64,000 nt of DNA from Paracoccaceae bacterium (lineage in GTDB: Bacteria; Pseudomonadota; Alphaproteobacteria; Rhodobacterales; Rhodobacteraceae). The position numbers and the translations under genes are program-made. The stretch lies in NCBI GenBank assembly GCA_026417295.1, contig JAOADN010000002.1, positions 1 to 64,000 on the forward strand. Direction: 5' to 3'. Shown here one piece after another: positions 17,854 through 26,489 of the stretch (positions are counted from its first letter, which is position 1; every line of letters starts with the position of its first letter). Under the pieces are notes generated by a model that saw nothing but the letters and a program-made list of their open reading frames with translations, did no database searches and had not been told where the DNA came from.

Positions 17854-19995
17854 ATGATCGAGCCGCGGCCCGGCGACATCTTCCATCGCGGGCAGGTCCT
17901 GAACAACACCTACGAGATCGAGGGCATCCTCGGTCGCGGCGGGACGGGCGAGGTCTATTCGGCGCGCAACCTGATCTCGGGCCGGGTGGTGGCGATCAAG
18001 GCGCTGAACCAGCAGTTCTCGGGCAACGACGCCTATGTCGACCTGATGCGCCGCGAGGAGCAGATGCGCGACGTCATCCACGATGCGGTCGTGCGCTATT
18101 CGGAATGTTCCCGGTCGGACCAGGGCCAGGTCTTCCTGGTGATGGATTTCGTCGACGGTCCGTCGCTGGCCGATGTCATGGCCCAGCGGCGGCCGGAGCC
18201 GCGCGAGCTGCTGATCATCGCGCACAGGGTGGCCGAGGGGCTGGTCGCCGCGCATGGCCACGGGATCGTCCATCGCGACCTGAGCCCGGACAACATCATC
18301 CTGCGCGGCGGCAACCCCGAGCGGGCCACGATCATCGACTTCGGCATCGCAAAGGACACCGCGGCGGGGGCGCGCACGATCGTCGGCAACGATTTCGCGG
18401 GCAAGTACGAATACGCCTCGCCCGAACAGCTGGAGGGCCGGGCCGAGGCGCGGTCGGACCTCTATTCGCTGGGGGCGGTGCTGCTGGCGGCCTGGCGCGG
18501 CGAGGTGCCCTTTGCCGGCGCGACCCCCGGCGAGATGGTGCGCCGCAAGCAGCAGCCGCTGGACACGACCGGCGTGCCCGAGCCGCTGAAGGGCATCATC
18601 GGCTGGCTGGCGGCACCCCGGGCGGAGGACCGCCCCCCCGATGCGCAGACGGTAGTGGCGCGGCTTGAAGCGCTGCTTCGCCCGGCCTCGCAGAAGGGCC
18701 GGCGCCCGACGACCGTGCCGGGAAGCGGCCGCGGGGCGAAGGCGGCCGGCGGGCGGGAGCGGGGCCGGGGCGGGCTGGTGGCCCTGCTGCTGGTGCTGCT
18801 GCTGGCCGGGGCCGCGGGCGGGGCCTGGTATGCCGGCTACCTTGACCGGTTCATCACCAAGCCGCTGCCCGTGGCCGCCCCCTACCGCCTGGAGGCGGCG
18901 GCGCCGAAGGACGGCAGGGCGGTCCTGTCCGGCAATGCCCCGGATGCCGAAACGGCGGCCCTGCTGCGGCAGGGCTATGCCGCGGCGGCGGGGGCCGTTC
19001 CGGCCGAGACGGCGCTGACCCTGGCCTCGGGCATGCCCTTGCCCGACTGGCCGCGCCTTGCCACCGAGGGGCTGGGCCTGGCGGCGAAGTTCGAGGACTG
19101 GAGCTTCGCACTTTCCGACCGGACGGTGCGGATCGGCGGCATCGCGGCCGACAGCGCGGCGAAGGCGACAGCGGTTGCGGCCCTGACCGACTGGGCGGGG
19201 CGCAACGGGCTGACCCCCGAGATCGCCCTGCAGGCCGGGCCGGCCGTGCTGCCCCGCGACAGGGTTTCGGGGATCCTCAAGGCGGCGGAGGACTGCGGCC
19301 CGCTGGTCCAGAAGTCGCCGCCCGGCAAGGACTATGCCCTGGGCGAGACGATCGCGGTCAGCGGCGAGGTCGCGACGCAGGCGACGGCCGATGCCCTGAA
19401 GGCCGACCTGGCGGCGATCGCCGGCGACCGCGGGATCGAGGTTGCGCCGGTGGTGATGAACCCGACGATCTGCACCTTCCGCTCGCTCTTGCCCGAAGTC
19501 GGCGACATGGGCGTGCAGATCCGGCTGCGCGAGAGCAAGACGGGGGCGGCGCGGCTGGACGGGGCCTTCCGCCTGGGCGAGCAGCTCGGCATCGACGTGC
19601 TGGTGCCCGACAGCCTGAAGGGGCAGACCCTGTGGGTCGTCATGGCCGCGGAAGTGGGCAACATCGTCACCCATCACCCCAACCCGCTGGCCGCCGAGGA
19701 CCGCGTGGACGCGATCGGCACGGTGGCCGACGGGGTGCGGGCGATCCAGATCCTGCCGATCCCGCGCAAGATCGTGGTGGACGGGGTGCCGATGGACCCG
19801 TCCTATGTCCTGGAGGCGGCGGATCTGGGGCGGTCCGAGATCCTGGCCATCCTGTCGGACGGACCCCTGTTCGCGGAACGCCCGACATCGACGATCTCGT
19901 TGCAGGGGTTCCTTGAATCCTATGGCGAGGCGCTGAAATCGGGGGGGCCGCGGATCACGGCGATCAGCGCCAGGGTAATGGATGTCAGACCTTGA
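17854..19995 (+). CDS. ppkA: T6SS serine/threonine protein kinase PpkA-like
   Basis: A membrane-bound Hanks-type kinase that would activate the T6SS through phosphorylation of the FHA protein (TagH). Kinase domain: residues 20-275 with glycine loop GRGGTGEVY (28-35), Lys49 in VAIK, HRD at 140-142, and DFG at 162-164. One transmembrane helix (about 308-328) is followed by a periplasmic domain of 385 residues with no family I recognise. Odd feature: the catalytic loop reads HRDLSPDN, with Ser in place of the usual Lys (HRDLKPxN), as in some atypical bacterial kinases; activity is likely but not certain. It starts the main T6SS operon and is paired with phosphatase PppA at the far end. Confidence 0.88.
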   Translation: MIEPRPGDIFHRGQVLNNTYEIEGILGRGGTGEVYSARNLISGRVVAIKALNQQFSGNDAYVDLMRREEQMRDVIHDAVVRYSECSRSDQGQVFLVMDFVDGPSLADVMAQRRPEPRELLIIAHRVAEGLVAAHGHGIVHRDLSPDNIILRGGNPERATIIDFGIAKDTAAGARTIVGNDFAGKYEYASPEQLEGRAEARSDLYSLGAVLLAAWRGEVPFAGATPGEMVRRKQQPLDTTGVPEPLKGIIGWLAAPRAEDRPPDAQTVVARLEALLRPASQKGRRPTTVPGSGRGAKAAGGRERGRGGLVALLLVLLLAGAAGGAWYAGYLDRFITKPLPVAAPYRLEAAAPKDGRAVLSGNAPDAETAALLRQGYAAAAGAVPAETALTLASGMPLPDWPRLATEGLGLAAKFEDWSFALSDRTVRIGGIAADSAAKATAVAALTDWAGRNGLTPEIALQAGPAVLPRDRVSGILKAAEDCGPLVQKSPPGKDYALGETIAVSGEVATQATADALKADLAAIAGDRGIEVAPVVMNPTICTFRSLLPEVGDMGVQIRLRESKTGAARLDGAFRLGEQLGIDVLVPDSLKGQTLWVVMAAEVGNIVTHHPNPLAAEDRVDAIGTVADGVRAIQILPIPRKIVVDGVPMDPSYVLEAADLGRSEILAILSDGPLFAERPTSTISLQGFLESYGEALKSGGPRITAISARVMDVRP

Positions 19996-20020
19996 CGATG
20001 CGGGAAAAGTTGCAAGAATC
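19992..20020 (+). promoter_or_regulatory. Sigma-70-like promoter candidate upstream of tssA
   Basis: TTGACG (19992-19997) is followed after 17 bases by AGAATC (20015-20020). The elements overlap the end of ppkA and enter an AT-richer gap of 76 bases before tssA, unusual in this GC-rich locus. It could drive tssA onward independently of ppkA. Confidence 0.4.
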
Positions 20021-20071
20021 GCAGGCATCTGACAGCGTTATTTGATAAGTTCATTGGATGGCCCGACTGGG

Positions 20072-21256
20072 ATGACAGAGCTGCAGGCCTTTCTCGATCC
20101 GGTGGACGGACCCAACATCTCGGGGACCGAGCTGCGGAACGACCTGCGGTTCCATGCGCTGGAGAGGGAGCTCGAGGTCGCCTCGCGCGAGAGCCGGGCA
20201 GAGGCCGCGAAGAACGGCACGACGGTCCAGATCGACTGGTCCTCGATCCTCGATCAGTGCGCGGCCCTTGCCGCCAGCGGCCGGGACCTGCGGCTTCTCG
20301 TCATCGTCGTGCGTGCGCTTGCCGGAACGAACGGCCTTGCCGGGCTGGCCGAAGGGCTGGGCCTGCTGCGCGAGACGGTGGTCCGCTTCTGGGACAGCGT
20401 GCATCCCGAGCTGCGCCCCGCCCCGACGAAGGGCGAGGCCGCGATGCGCCGGATCAACGCGATCCGCCAGATCGAGAACGCCGACAACGGCCTTCTGTGC
20501 GACCTGAGCTACGGGGTCCTGATGTCGGCCCGGATGTTCGGGCAGGCGACGGGCAGCGACCTGTCGCGGGCCTCGATCGGCTGGGCCACGGCCGAGGCCG
20601 AGGGGCCGAGCGGGCTGGGCGAGAAGGAGCGCGCCGCAGCGCAGGAAGCCTACAACCAGATGGTGGCGCGGGTCACGGGCATCTGCCGGGCGACGGCGGC
20701 CGAGCGGCCCGAGGATTATGCCGCGGTCCTGGACGGGGCGGGCGCGGCGCTGCATGCGCTGGCCTCGCTCGAGGCGGCGCTCGACGCCCAGGTGGCCGAG
20801 AACGGCGTCGGCGTGAAGTTCGACAGGCTTGCCAAATTTCTGACACGGATCGAGGCCACGCTGAAGGCCCATCGTCCGGCAGAGGCCGGTGCGCCTGCCG
20901 CCGCGGCGGAGGCAGCGCCGGCCGCGCCGGCCGCCGCGCCGCCGGAGGCGAGCATGAACGGAACCGCGCAGGCCGCCCCCCCGGCCGCGCCCGCCGCCGC
21001 GTTTGCTGCCGCCGCCGCGCCGGCGGCGCCGGCAGCCTTTCCGCCGCGGATCACCAGCCGCGACGAGGTGATCCGCTGCCTCGACCTGATCATCGACTTC
21101 TACGAGCGGACAGAGCCTTCCTCGCCCATACCGCACCTCGCCCAGCGGATGCGCAAGATGGTTCCGATGAACTTCATGCAGCTGATGGAAGAGATCGCGC
21201 CGTCCGGAATGAAGGAGTTCCGCAGCATCGCCGGCGTGCTGGACGACAAGAAGTAG
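20072..21256 (+). CDS. tssA: Type VI secretion protein TssA (ImpA family)
   Basis: TssA primes assembly of the tail by binding baseplate, tube and sheath. The 394-residue protein has the ImpA N-terminal domain (GPNISGTELRNDLRFHALERELEVA at about residues 15-39; the segment LAEGLGLLRETVVRFWDSVHPELRP follows later), an Ala/Pro linker (about 275-325), and a short conserved C-terminal domain (SRDEVIRCLDLIIDFYERTEPSSPIP). ATG 20072 is preferred; a TTG at 20042 would add ten residues not typical of the family. Confidence 0.94.
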   Translation: MTELQAFLDPVDGPNISGTELRNDLRFHALERELEVASRESRAEAAKNGTTVQIDWSSILDQCAALAASGRDLRLLVIVVRALAGTNGLAGLAEGLGLLRETVVRFWDSVHPELRPAPTKGEAAMRRINAIRQIENADNGLLCDLSYGVLMSARMFGQATGSDLSRASIGWATAEAEGPSGLGEKERAAAQEAYNQMVARVTGICRATAAERPEDYAAVLDGAGAALHALASLEAALDAQVAENGVGVKFDRLAKFLTRIEATLKAHRPAEAGAPAAAAEAAPAAPAAAPPEASMNGTAQAAPPAAPAAAFAAAAAPAAPAAFPPRITSRDEVIRCLDLIIDFYERTEPSSPIPHLAQRMRKMVPMNFMQLMEEIAPSGMKEFRSIAGVLDDKK

Positions 21257-21280
21257 GATTGGACAGGAGAGACGCGTGCC

Positions 21281-21811
21281 ATGAGCGAGAGCAAGGCCAA
21301 GGTCATCGAGCGCAACCGCGCGCCCCGCGTGCAGATCGCCTATGACGTCGAACACTACGGCAGCCCGACCACGATCGAATTGCCCTTCGTCATGGGCGTG
21401 ATGGCGGACCTCGCCGGGCAGTCCGAGACCAAGGAGGCGACGCGGCCCGCGGCGGAGCGCAAGTTCACCGAGATCGATGCCGGCCGCTTCGGCAAGTTCA
21501 TGGAGGCGCTCGCGCCCCGGGTGAAGGCGCGGGTGAAGAACAGGATGCCGGCGAAGGAGGGGGAGACGGCCGACGAGGAGATGTTCGTCGATCTCACCTT
21601 CAAGAGCATGGCGGACTTTGCGCCCGACAGGATCGCCGAGCAGGTGCCGCAGCTTGCCGAGCTGCTGAAGATGCGCCGCCAGCTCGAGGAGCTGCTCAGC
21701 TACATGGACGGCAAGGTCAATGCGGAGAAGCGCATCGCGCAGCTTCTGAACAACGAGCCGCTGCTGGCGCAGGTCGCCGAAGAGGCGATGAAGACAGGCA
21801 AGGAGGGCTGA
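21281..21811 (+). CDS. tssB: Type VI secretion contractile sheath small subunit TssB
   Basis: TssB (VipA) pairs with TssC to build the contractile sheath. The 176-residue protein shows the family hallmarks: N-terminal RNRAPRVQIAYDVE, the central LPFVMGVMADL and the helical C-terminus with LAELLKMRRQLEELL, the part recognised with TssC. An AGGAGA ribosome binding site precedes the ATG. It is 4 bp upstream of tssC, whose own ribosome binding site lies in the tssB end. Confidence 0.97.
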   Translation: MSESKAKVIERNRAPRVQIAYDVEHYGSPTTIELPFVMGVMADLAGQSETKEATRPAAERKFTEIDAGRFGKFMEALAPRVKARVKNRMPAKEGETADEEMFVDLTFKSMADFAPDRIAEQVPQLAELLKMRRQLEELLSYMDGKVNAEKRIAQLLNNEPLLAQVAEEAMKTGKEG

Positions 21812-21815
21812 GCCC

Positions 21816-23327
21816 ATGGCCGAGGAGCAGAAACAGGGCGCCGCCGGCGCCGCCGAGGCTCAGGCGCTTGACCTGGGCGAGTTCAGCGACCTGCTGGAGA
21901 AGGACTTCCGCGTCAAGGAGGACCAGAGCGCCAAGCTGAAGGCGCTGGTCGCCAACCTTGCCATCGCGGCGAAGGAGAAGTCGGGCACGGCGACGATCAG
22001 CGGCAACGCGGTGAAGTCGATCAAGTCGCTGATCGCGGGGATCGACAGCCTGCTGACGACGCAGATGAACGAGATCCTGCACTGCCCGGAACTGCGCCAG
22101 CTGGAAGGCACGTGGCGGGGCCTGCATTACCTGGTCAACAACACCGAGACGGACCAGAAGCTGAAGATCCGGGTGATGAACATCACCAAGGACGAGCTCA
22201 GCGACCAGCTGGAGGATTACGAAGGCCAGATGTGGGACCAGTCGCCCACGTTCAAGAAGCTCTACACCGAGGAATACTCGATGCTGGGCGGCGAACCCTA
22301 TGGCTGCATCATCGGCGCCTACGAGTTCAGCCACCATCCGAAGGACGTGAAGCTGCTGCGGAACATGTCGGGCATCTGCGCCTCGGCGCATGCGCCCTTC
22401 ATCGCCGCGGCCGCGCCGCAGCTTTTCCGCATGGAAAGCTGGCAGGAGCTGCCCAACCCGCAGGACCTGCAGCAGATCGTGTCCTCGCCCGACTATGCGA
22501 GCTGGCAGAGCCTGCGGGAGAGCGAGGATGCGCGCTACATCGGGCTGACCATGCCGCGCGTGCTTGCCCGCCTGCCCTACGGCGCGGCGACGGTTCCGGT
22601 GAAGGGCTTCGCCTTCGAGGAGGAGATCGACGGCAAGCACGACCACTATGTCTGGATGAACGCGGCCTTCGCGATGGGCGTGAACATCAACCGCAGCCAC
22701 AAGCTGTACGGCTGGGGCACGCAGATCAGGGGCGTGGAGTCGGGCGGTGCGGTGCTGAACCTGCCGGTCCACACCTTCCCCACCGACGACGGCAGCGTGG
22801 CGATGAAGTGCCCCACCGAGATCGCCATCGACGACCGCCGCGAGGCCGAGCTTGCGAAACTGGGGATGATGCCGATCCTGCACCGCAAGAACACCGACAT
22901 CGCCGCCTTCATCGGCGCCCACAGCCTGCAGGACGACGAGGCGCGGGCCGGCCGTCTGGTGGACCCGGACGCGCAGGCCAACGAGCGGCTCAGTGCCAAC
23001 CTGCCCTACCTGTTCCCGGTGAGCCGGTTCGCGCACTACCTGAAGGCGATCGCCCGCGACAAGGTCGGCACCTTCAAGGAACGCGACGACATGCAGAAGT
23101 GGCTGACCGAATGGATCAACCGCTACGTCCTGCAGAACATGGCCGGGGCGGACGACAAGGCCAAGGCGCGCAGGCCGCTGGCCAAGGCCGAGGTCCAGGT
23201 GGACAGCGTGGAAGGGCGCCCCGGCTATTACAACGCGCGCTTCTACCTGCGCCCGCACTATCAGCTGGAAGGCATCAACGCGAGCCTGCGGCTGGTGTCC
23301 GAACTGCCATCGGTCAAGAGCAAGTGA
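21816..23327 (+). CDS. tssC: Type VI secretion contractile sheath large subunit TssC
   Basis: TssC (VipB) is the large sheath subunit. The 503-residue protein is of normal length, with LEGTWRGLHYLVNNTETDQKLKIRVMN-type conserved text (about residues 97-123), the DWEFSH-like position reading GAYEFSHHP, and the C-terminal RPHYQLEGINASLRLVSELPS that is the most conserved end in the family. It is followed by a small hairpin and a strong ribosome binding site for hcp. Confidence 0.97.
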   Translation: MAEEQKQGAAGAAEAQALDLGEFSDLLEKDFRVKEDQSAKLKALVANLAIAAKEKSGTATISGNAVKSIKSLIAGIDSLLTTQMNEILHCPELRQLEGTWRGLHYLVNNTETDQKLKIRVMNITKDELSDQLEDYEGQMWDQSPTFKKLYTEEYSMLGGEPYGCIIGAYEFSHHPKDVKLLRNMSGICASAHAPFIAAAAPQLFRMESWQELPNPQDLQQIVSSPDYASWQSLRESEDARYIGLTMPRVLARLPYGAATVPVKGFAFEEEIDGKHDHYVWMNAAFAMGVNINRSHKLYGWGTQIRGVESGGAVLNLPVHTFPTDDGSVAMKCPTEIAIDDRREAELAKLGMMPILHRKNTDIAAFIGAHSLQDDEARAGRLVDPDAQANERLSANLPYLFPVSRFAHYLKAIARDKVGTFKERDDMQKWLTEWINRYVLQNMAGADDKAKARRPLAKAEVQVDSVEGRPGYYNARFYLRPHYQLEGINASLRLVSELPSVKSK

Positions 23328-23339
23328 TCCTGCGGGATC
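23326..23339 (+). promoter_or_regulatory. Short hairpin between tssC and hcp
   Basis: GATCC (23326-23330) pairs with GGATC (23335-23339) around a TGCG loop, starting within the tssC stop codon. With no U-tract it is more likely an mRNA processing or stability element than a terminator. It would allow hcp to be expressed at a level different from the sheath genes. Confidence 0.4.
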
Positions 23340-23352
23340 GTTCATTTTCTGC

Positions 23353-23359
23353 GAGGAGG
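23353..23359 (+). promoter_or_regulatory. Strong ribosome binding site of hcp
   Basis: GAGGAGG, continued by AAAGGA, lies about 14 bases before the hcp ATG (23374). It is among the best Shine-Dalgarno matches in the window and fits the high demand for Hcp. Confidence 0.6.
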
Positions 23360-23373
23360 AAAGGACTTAGAGA

Positions 23374-23856
23374 ATGCCGATTTACATGAAGATCGACGGG
23401 ATCAAGGGCCAGGTGAAGACGACCGGGTTCGAGGACGAGATCTCGCTGGAGAGCGTGCAGTGGGGCACCAACCGTCACGTGGCGTCCTTCACGGGAACGG
23501 CGCGCGAGGTGTCGGCCCCGACGCTGAGCGAGGTCGTCTGCACGAAGTTCCTCGATTCGTCCTCGATGGCGCTGCAGAAGAACGCCCTGTTCGGCGACCC
23601 GCTGCCGCTGGTCGAGCTGCATTTCGTGCGCGACAAGGGCGGCGGCGAATCCGAGGCCTACCTGACCTTCAAGCTGGGTCAGGTTCTGGTGACGAGCTAT
23701 TCGATCTCGCACAGCAGCGGGTCGGACGTGCCGATGGAGTCGCTGTCGCTGAACTTCCTGACGATCGAGAACAAGCAGTCCTGGCGCGCCGACGATTATG
23801 GCGGTGGCGGCGAGGACGACGCGAGCTACGACCTCCGCACGAAGGCGTCGGTCTGA
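23374..23856 (+). CDS. hcp: Type VI secretion tube protein Hcp (TssD)
   Basis: Hcp forms the hexameric inner tube that is expelled together with the spike and can carry small effectors. The 160-residue product begins MPIYMKIDGIKGQVK and contains FTGTAREVSAPTLSEVVCTKFLD and SISHSSGSDVPMESLSLNF, all typical of the family. It ends with a short Gly/Asp-rich tail (GGGGEDDASYDLRTKASV), so it is not an effector fusion. It lies between tssC and tssE with its own strong ribosome binding site. Confidence 0.97.
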   Translation: MPIYMKIDGIKGQVKTTGFEDEISLESVQWGTNRHVASFTGTAREVSAPTLSEVVCTKFLDSSSMALQKNALFGDPLPLVELHFVRDKGGGESEAYLTFKLGQVLVTSYSISHSSGSDVPMESLSLNFLTIENKQSWRADDYGGGGEDDASYDLRTKASV

Positions 23857-23898
23857 CCTGCCTGAACGCCCCTCGACGCAGACGGAGGTAGCCCCACC

Positions 23899-24609
23899 GT
23901 GGCCGATGCGGGGACACAGTCACGCAGCGAGGCGGTCCAGCCCAGTCTCTGGGACCGCCTCGTCGACGATCTGCCCGGGCTGGCGGCCGATACCGACCGG
24001 CGCCGCAGGGAACTGGGCGCCGAGATCGGCGCCGAGCGGCTGGAGCGGCTTCTGGCCGGCGGGCGCCGCGAGATCGAGCAGGACACGGAGCTGACGGCCG
24101 AGATCAGGGCGGCCCTGCGCATCCTGATCGGCCAGATCGAACGGCTGGACTTCCTGCGCCAGCGCGACGTGGTGGTGACGCCGGAGGTGCTGAAGCAGGC
24201 GGTGCGCCGCGACATCGAGGCGCTGTTCAACACCGAGAGGATGGAGGCGCGGCTGTTCGCCACCGACATCGAGCGGCTGACGCACGAGGACCCCGCCGAC
24301 ATCGTGTCGGAATTCCCCGAGGTCAGGCGCAGCGTGCTGAACTATGGCGTCCCGGCCTTCTCGGGGCGCCGGGCGGCGGACATCGATGCGGAAGCCCTGG
24401 CACGGGAACTGCGCGAGGTCATCGCCACCTTCGAGCCGCGCTTCAAGCGCGAGGGCATGAAGGTGACGGTGGACACCACCGACAAGCGCGGGATGCGGGT
24501 TTCCATCGACGGCATCCTGATGCTGTCGCCGGTGCCCGAGCGTATGCGGTTCGCCACGACCATCGACCTCGACAACGGGCGCGCGGCCACGACGATCGAG
24601 GACGGCTGA
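23899..24609 (+). CDS. tssE: Type VI secretion baseplate subunit TssE, N-terminally extended
   Basis: TssE is the gp25-like wedge protein of the baseplate. The 236-residue product is longer than the usual 130-180. The gp25 core lies in the C-terminal two thirds (VRRDIEALFNTERMEARLF, then FPEVRRSVLNYGVPAFSG and REVIATFEPRFKREGMKVTVD). Some 90 N-terminal residues (ERLERLLAGGRREIEQDTELTAE) form an added, apparently helical region. Start is GTG at 23899. The stop overlaps the tssF ATG by one base (TGATG). Confidence 0.88.
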   Translation: MADAGTQSRSEAVQPSLWDRLVDDLPGLAADTDRRRRELGAEIGAERLERLLAGGRREIEQDTELTAEIRAALRILIGQIERLDFLRQRDVVVTPEVLKQAVRRDIEALFNTERMEARLFATDIERLTHEDPADIVSEFPEVRRSVLNYGVPAFSGRRAADIDAEALARELREVIATFEPRFKREGMKVTVDTTDKRGMRVSIDGILMLSPVPERMRFATTIDLDNGRAATTIEDG

Positions 24610-26489
24610 TGGACCGCACCTTCCTTGCCTATTACGAGAACGAGCTTGCCCATATCCGGGCGATGGCAGCGGAATTCGGTGCGATCCATCCGAACGTGGC
24701 GCGCAGCCTGGCGCTGGATTCGGTGCCCTGCCCGGATCCTTACGTCGAGCGCCTGCTGGAGGGGGTGGCCTATCTTGCCGCGCGGACGCGGCTGAAGGTC
24801 GATGCCGAGAGCACGCGCCACGTGCGCGGTGTGCTCGACGCGCTCTATCCCGATCTGGTCGGCCCGGCGCCGGCCGTGTCGACCGTGATCCTGCATCCCG
24901 GGCCGCAGGTGCAGACGATGCTGGACGGGCACCACGTCGCACGGGGCACGCGCATGGTGTCGTCGATCCGCGAGGGGCTTTCGACGCGGGCCACCTATTC
25001 GACCGCCCAGGGGGTCACGCTGTGGCCGGTGGCCCTGGACGGGGCGGAGTATCTGCAGGACCGCGGCGCGCTGGCGGCGGCGGGGCTGACCGAGGCCGAC
25101 ACGTCGGGCGCCGATGCCGGCCTGCGGATCACCCTGCAGCGCGCCGGTCCGGGCGCCCTGGCCGAGCTTTCGCTGGACCGGCTGGACCTGTGCTTTGCCG
25201 GCAGTGCGCGGGCCGGCGCGATCTTCGATGCCGTTCACGGCTGGGGGCGCGGGGTCCTGGCGCGGCCGCAGAAGCCGGGCAGCCCCTTCCTGCGCGCGGG
25301 CCCGGTCGGGACCGTCGGCATCGGCGACGGCGAGGGCCTGTTCCCGCGGCTGCGTCCGTCCTTCGAGGGTTACCGCCTTCTGCGCGAATACTTCCTCATG
25401 CCGGACCGGTTCCATTACCTGCGCCTGGAGGGGCTCAATCCGGCCGTCCGGCTGTGCAGGGCCGGCAAGCTGGAGATCGTCATCCTGCTCGAGCGGGCGC
25501 GGCCGGAACTGGCGGACCTGAGCCAGCGCGACTTCAGGCTTTTCGCAACGCCGGTCGTGAACCTGTTCGAGAAGGAGTGCAGCGTCGTCGAGCTGGACGG
25601 GCGGTCGCATGCCCATGTCGTTCATGCCGACCGCGCCCGTCCGCGGGATTTCGAGATCGTGCGGCTGGTCCGCGTGGAGGACGCCGAGAGCGACGGGCCG
25701 GGATCGGTCCTGCAGGAGCTCTACTCGCTGGGCCAGTTCCGCGGCTCGGGCCTGATCTACACGACAGAACGCCGGCCGCGCCGTCCCGCCGAGGACGAGG
25801 TGCGGCGCGGACAGACGCGCACGAGCTATCTGGGCGACGACCTCTTCATCTCGGTGGCGCGGCCGCAGGGTGCCGTCGTCGACCGGCCCGTGCGGCGGCT
25901 GGACATCCGGGCCCTGTGCACCAACCGCGACATCCCGATCCTCGACGACACGCCGACCCTGACGCTGGAATCGGGCGACCCGGTGGGGCGGGTCGAACTG
26001 ACGGGCGCCTTCCGCCGGCCGCGGCCGTCGCTGTCGGCGGCCCTGCCGCAGCTTGGCCAGGGCGGCGAGAACCGGCTTGACGACCTGGCCTGGCGGTTCG
26101 TCGCGCAGCTCTCGCTCAATCACCTGTCGATGGCAGACGATGCGCGCGACGCCGAGCCGCTGCGCGCGATCCTCGACCTCTATGCCGACCGCGGCGATCC
26201 GGCGCTGGCGCGCCACGCCCGGGCGATCGGCCGGGTCGGCGCGCGGCAGGTCATCGAGCGCCTGCCGATCGCGGGGCCGGCCTGCTTCGGCAAGGGCGTC
26301 GAGATCACCCTGGATGTCGACGAAGGGGCGATGGCGGGGTCGAGCGCGCTTCTGCTGCCCCTGCTGCTTGACCGGGTCTTCGCCCGGCATGCGGCGATCA
26401 ATTCCTTCGTCCGATCACGGACGCGGCTTCTGCAGCGACAGGAGGAGGTGACATGGCCCATGTCGCCGGGCAACCGCGCCCTGATCTGA
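24609..26489 (+). CDS. tssF: Type VI secretion baseplate subunit TssF
   Basis: TssF (VasA) is the major baseplate wedge protein and works with TssG and TssK. The 626-residue protein starts with the family signature FLAYYENELAHIRAMAAEFG and continues with DPYVERLLEGVAYLAARTRLKVD. The rest has normal length and content, including a C-terminal GKGVEITLDVDEGAMAGSSALLL. The ATG overlaps the tssE stop, and the 3' end overlaps tssG by 37 bp. Confidence 0.96.
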   Translation: MDRTFLAYYENELAHIRAMAAEFGAIHPNVARSLALDSVPCPDPYVERLLEGVAYLAARTRLKVDAESTRHVRGVLDALYPDLVGPAPAVSTVILHPGPQVQTMLDGHHVARGTRMVSSIREGLSTRATYSTAQGVTLWPVALDGAEYLQDRGALAAAGLTEADTSGADAGLRITLQRAGPGALAELSLDRLDLCFAGSARAGAIFDAVHGWGRGVLARPQKPGSPFLRAGPVGTVGIGDGEGLFPRLRPSFEGYRLLREYFLMPDRFHYLRLEGLNPAVRLCRAGKLEIVILLERARPELADLSQRDFRLFATPVVNLFEKECSVVELDGRSHAHVVHADRARPRDFEIVRLVRVEDAESDGPGSVLQELYSLGQFRGSGLIYTTERRPRRPAEDEVRRGQTRTSYLGDDLFISVARPQGAVVDRPVRRLDIRALCTNRDIPILDDTPTLTLESGDPVGRVELTGAFRRPRPSLSAALPQLGQGGENRLDDLAWRFVAQLSLNHLSMADDARDAEPLRAILDLYADRGDPALARHARAIGRVGARQVIERLPIAGPACFGKGVEITLDVDEGAMAGSSALLLPLLLDRVFARHAAINSFVRSRTRLLQRQEEVTWPMSPGNRALI

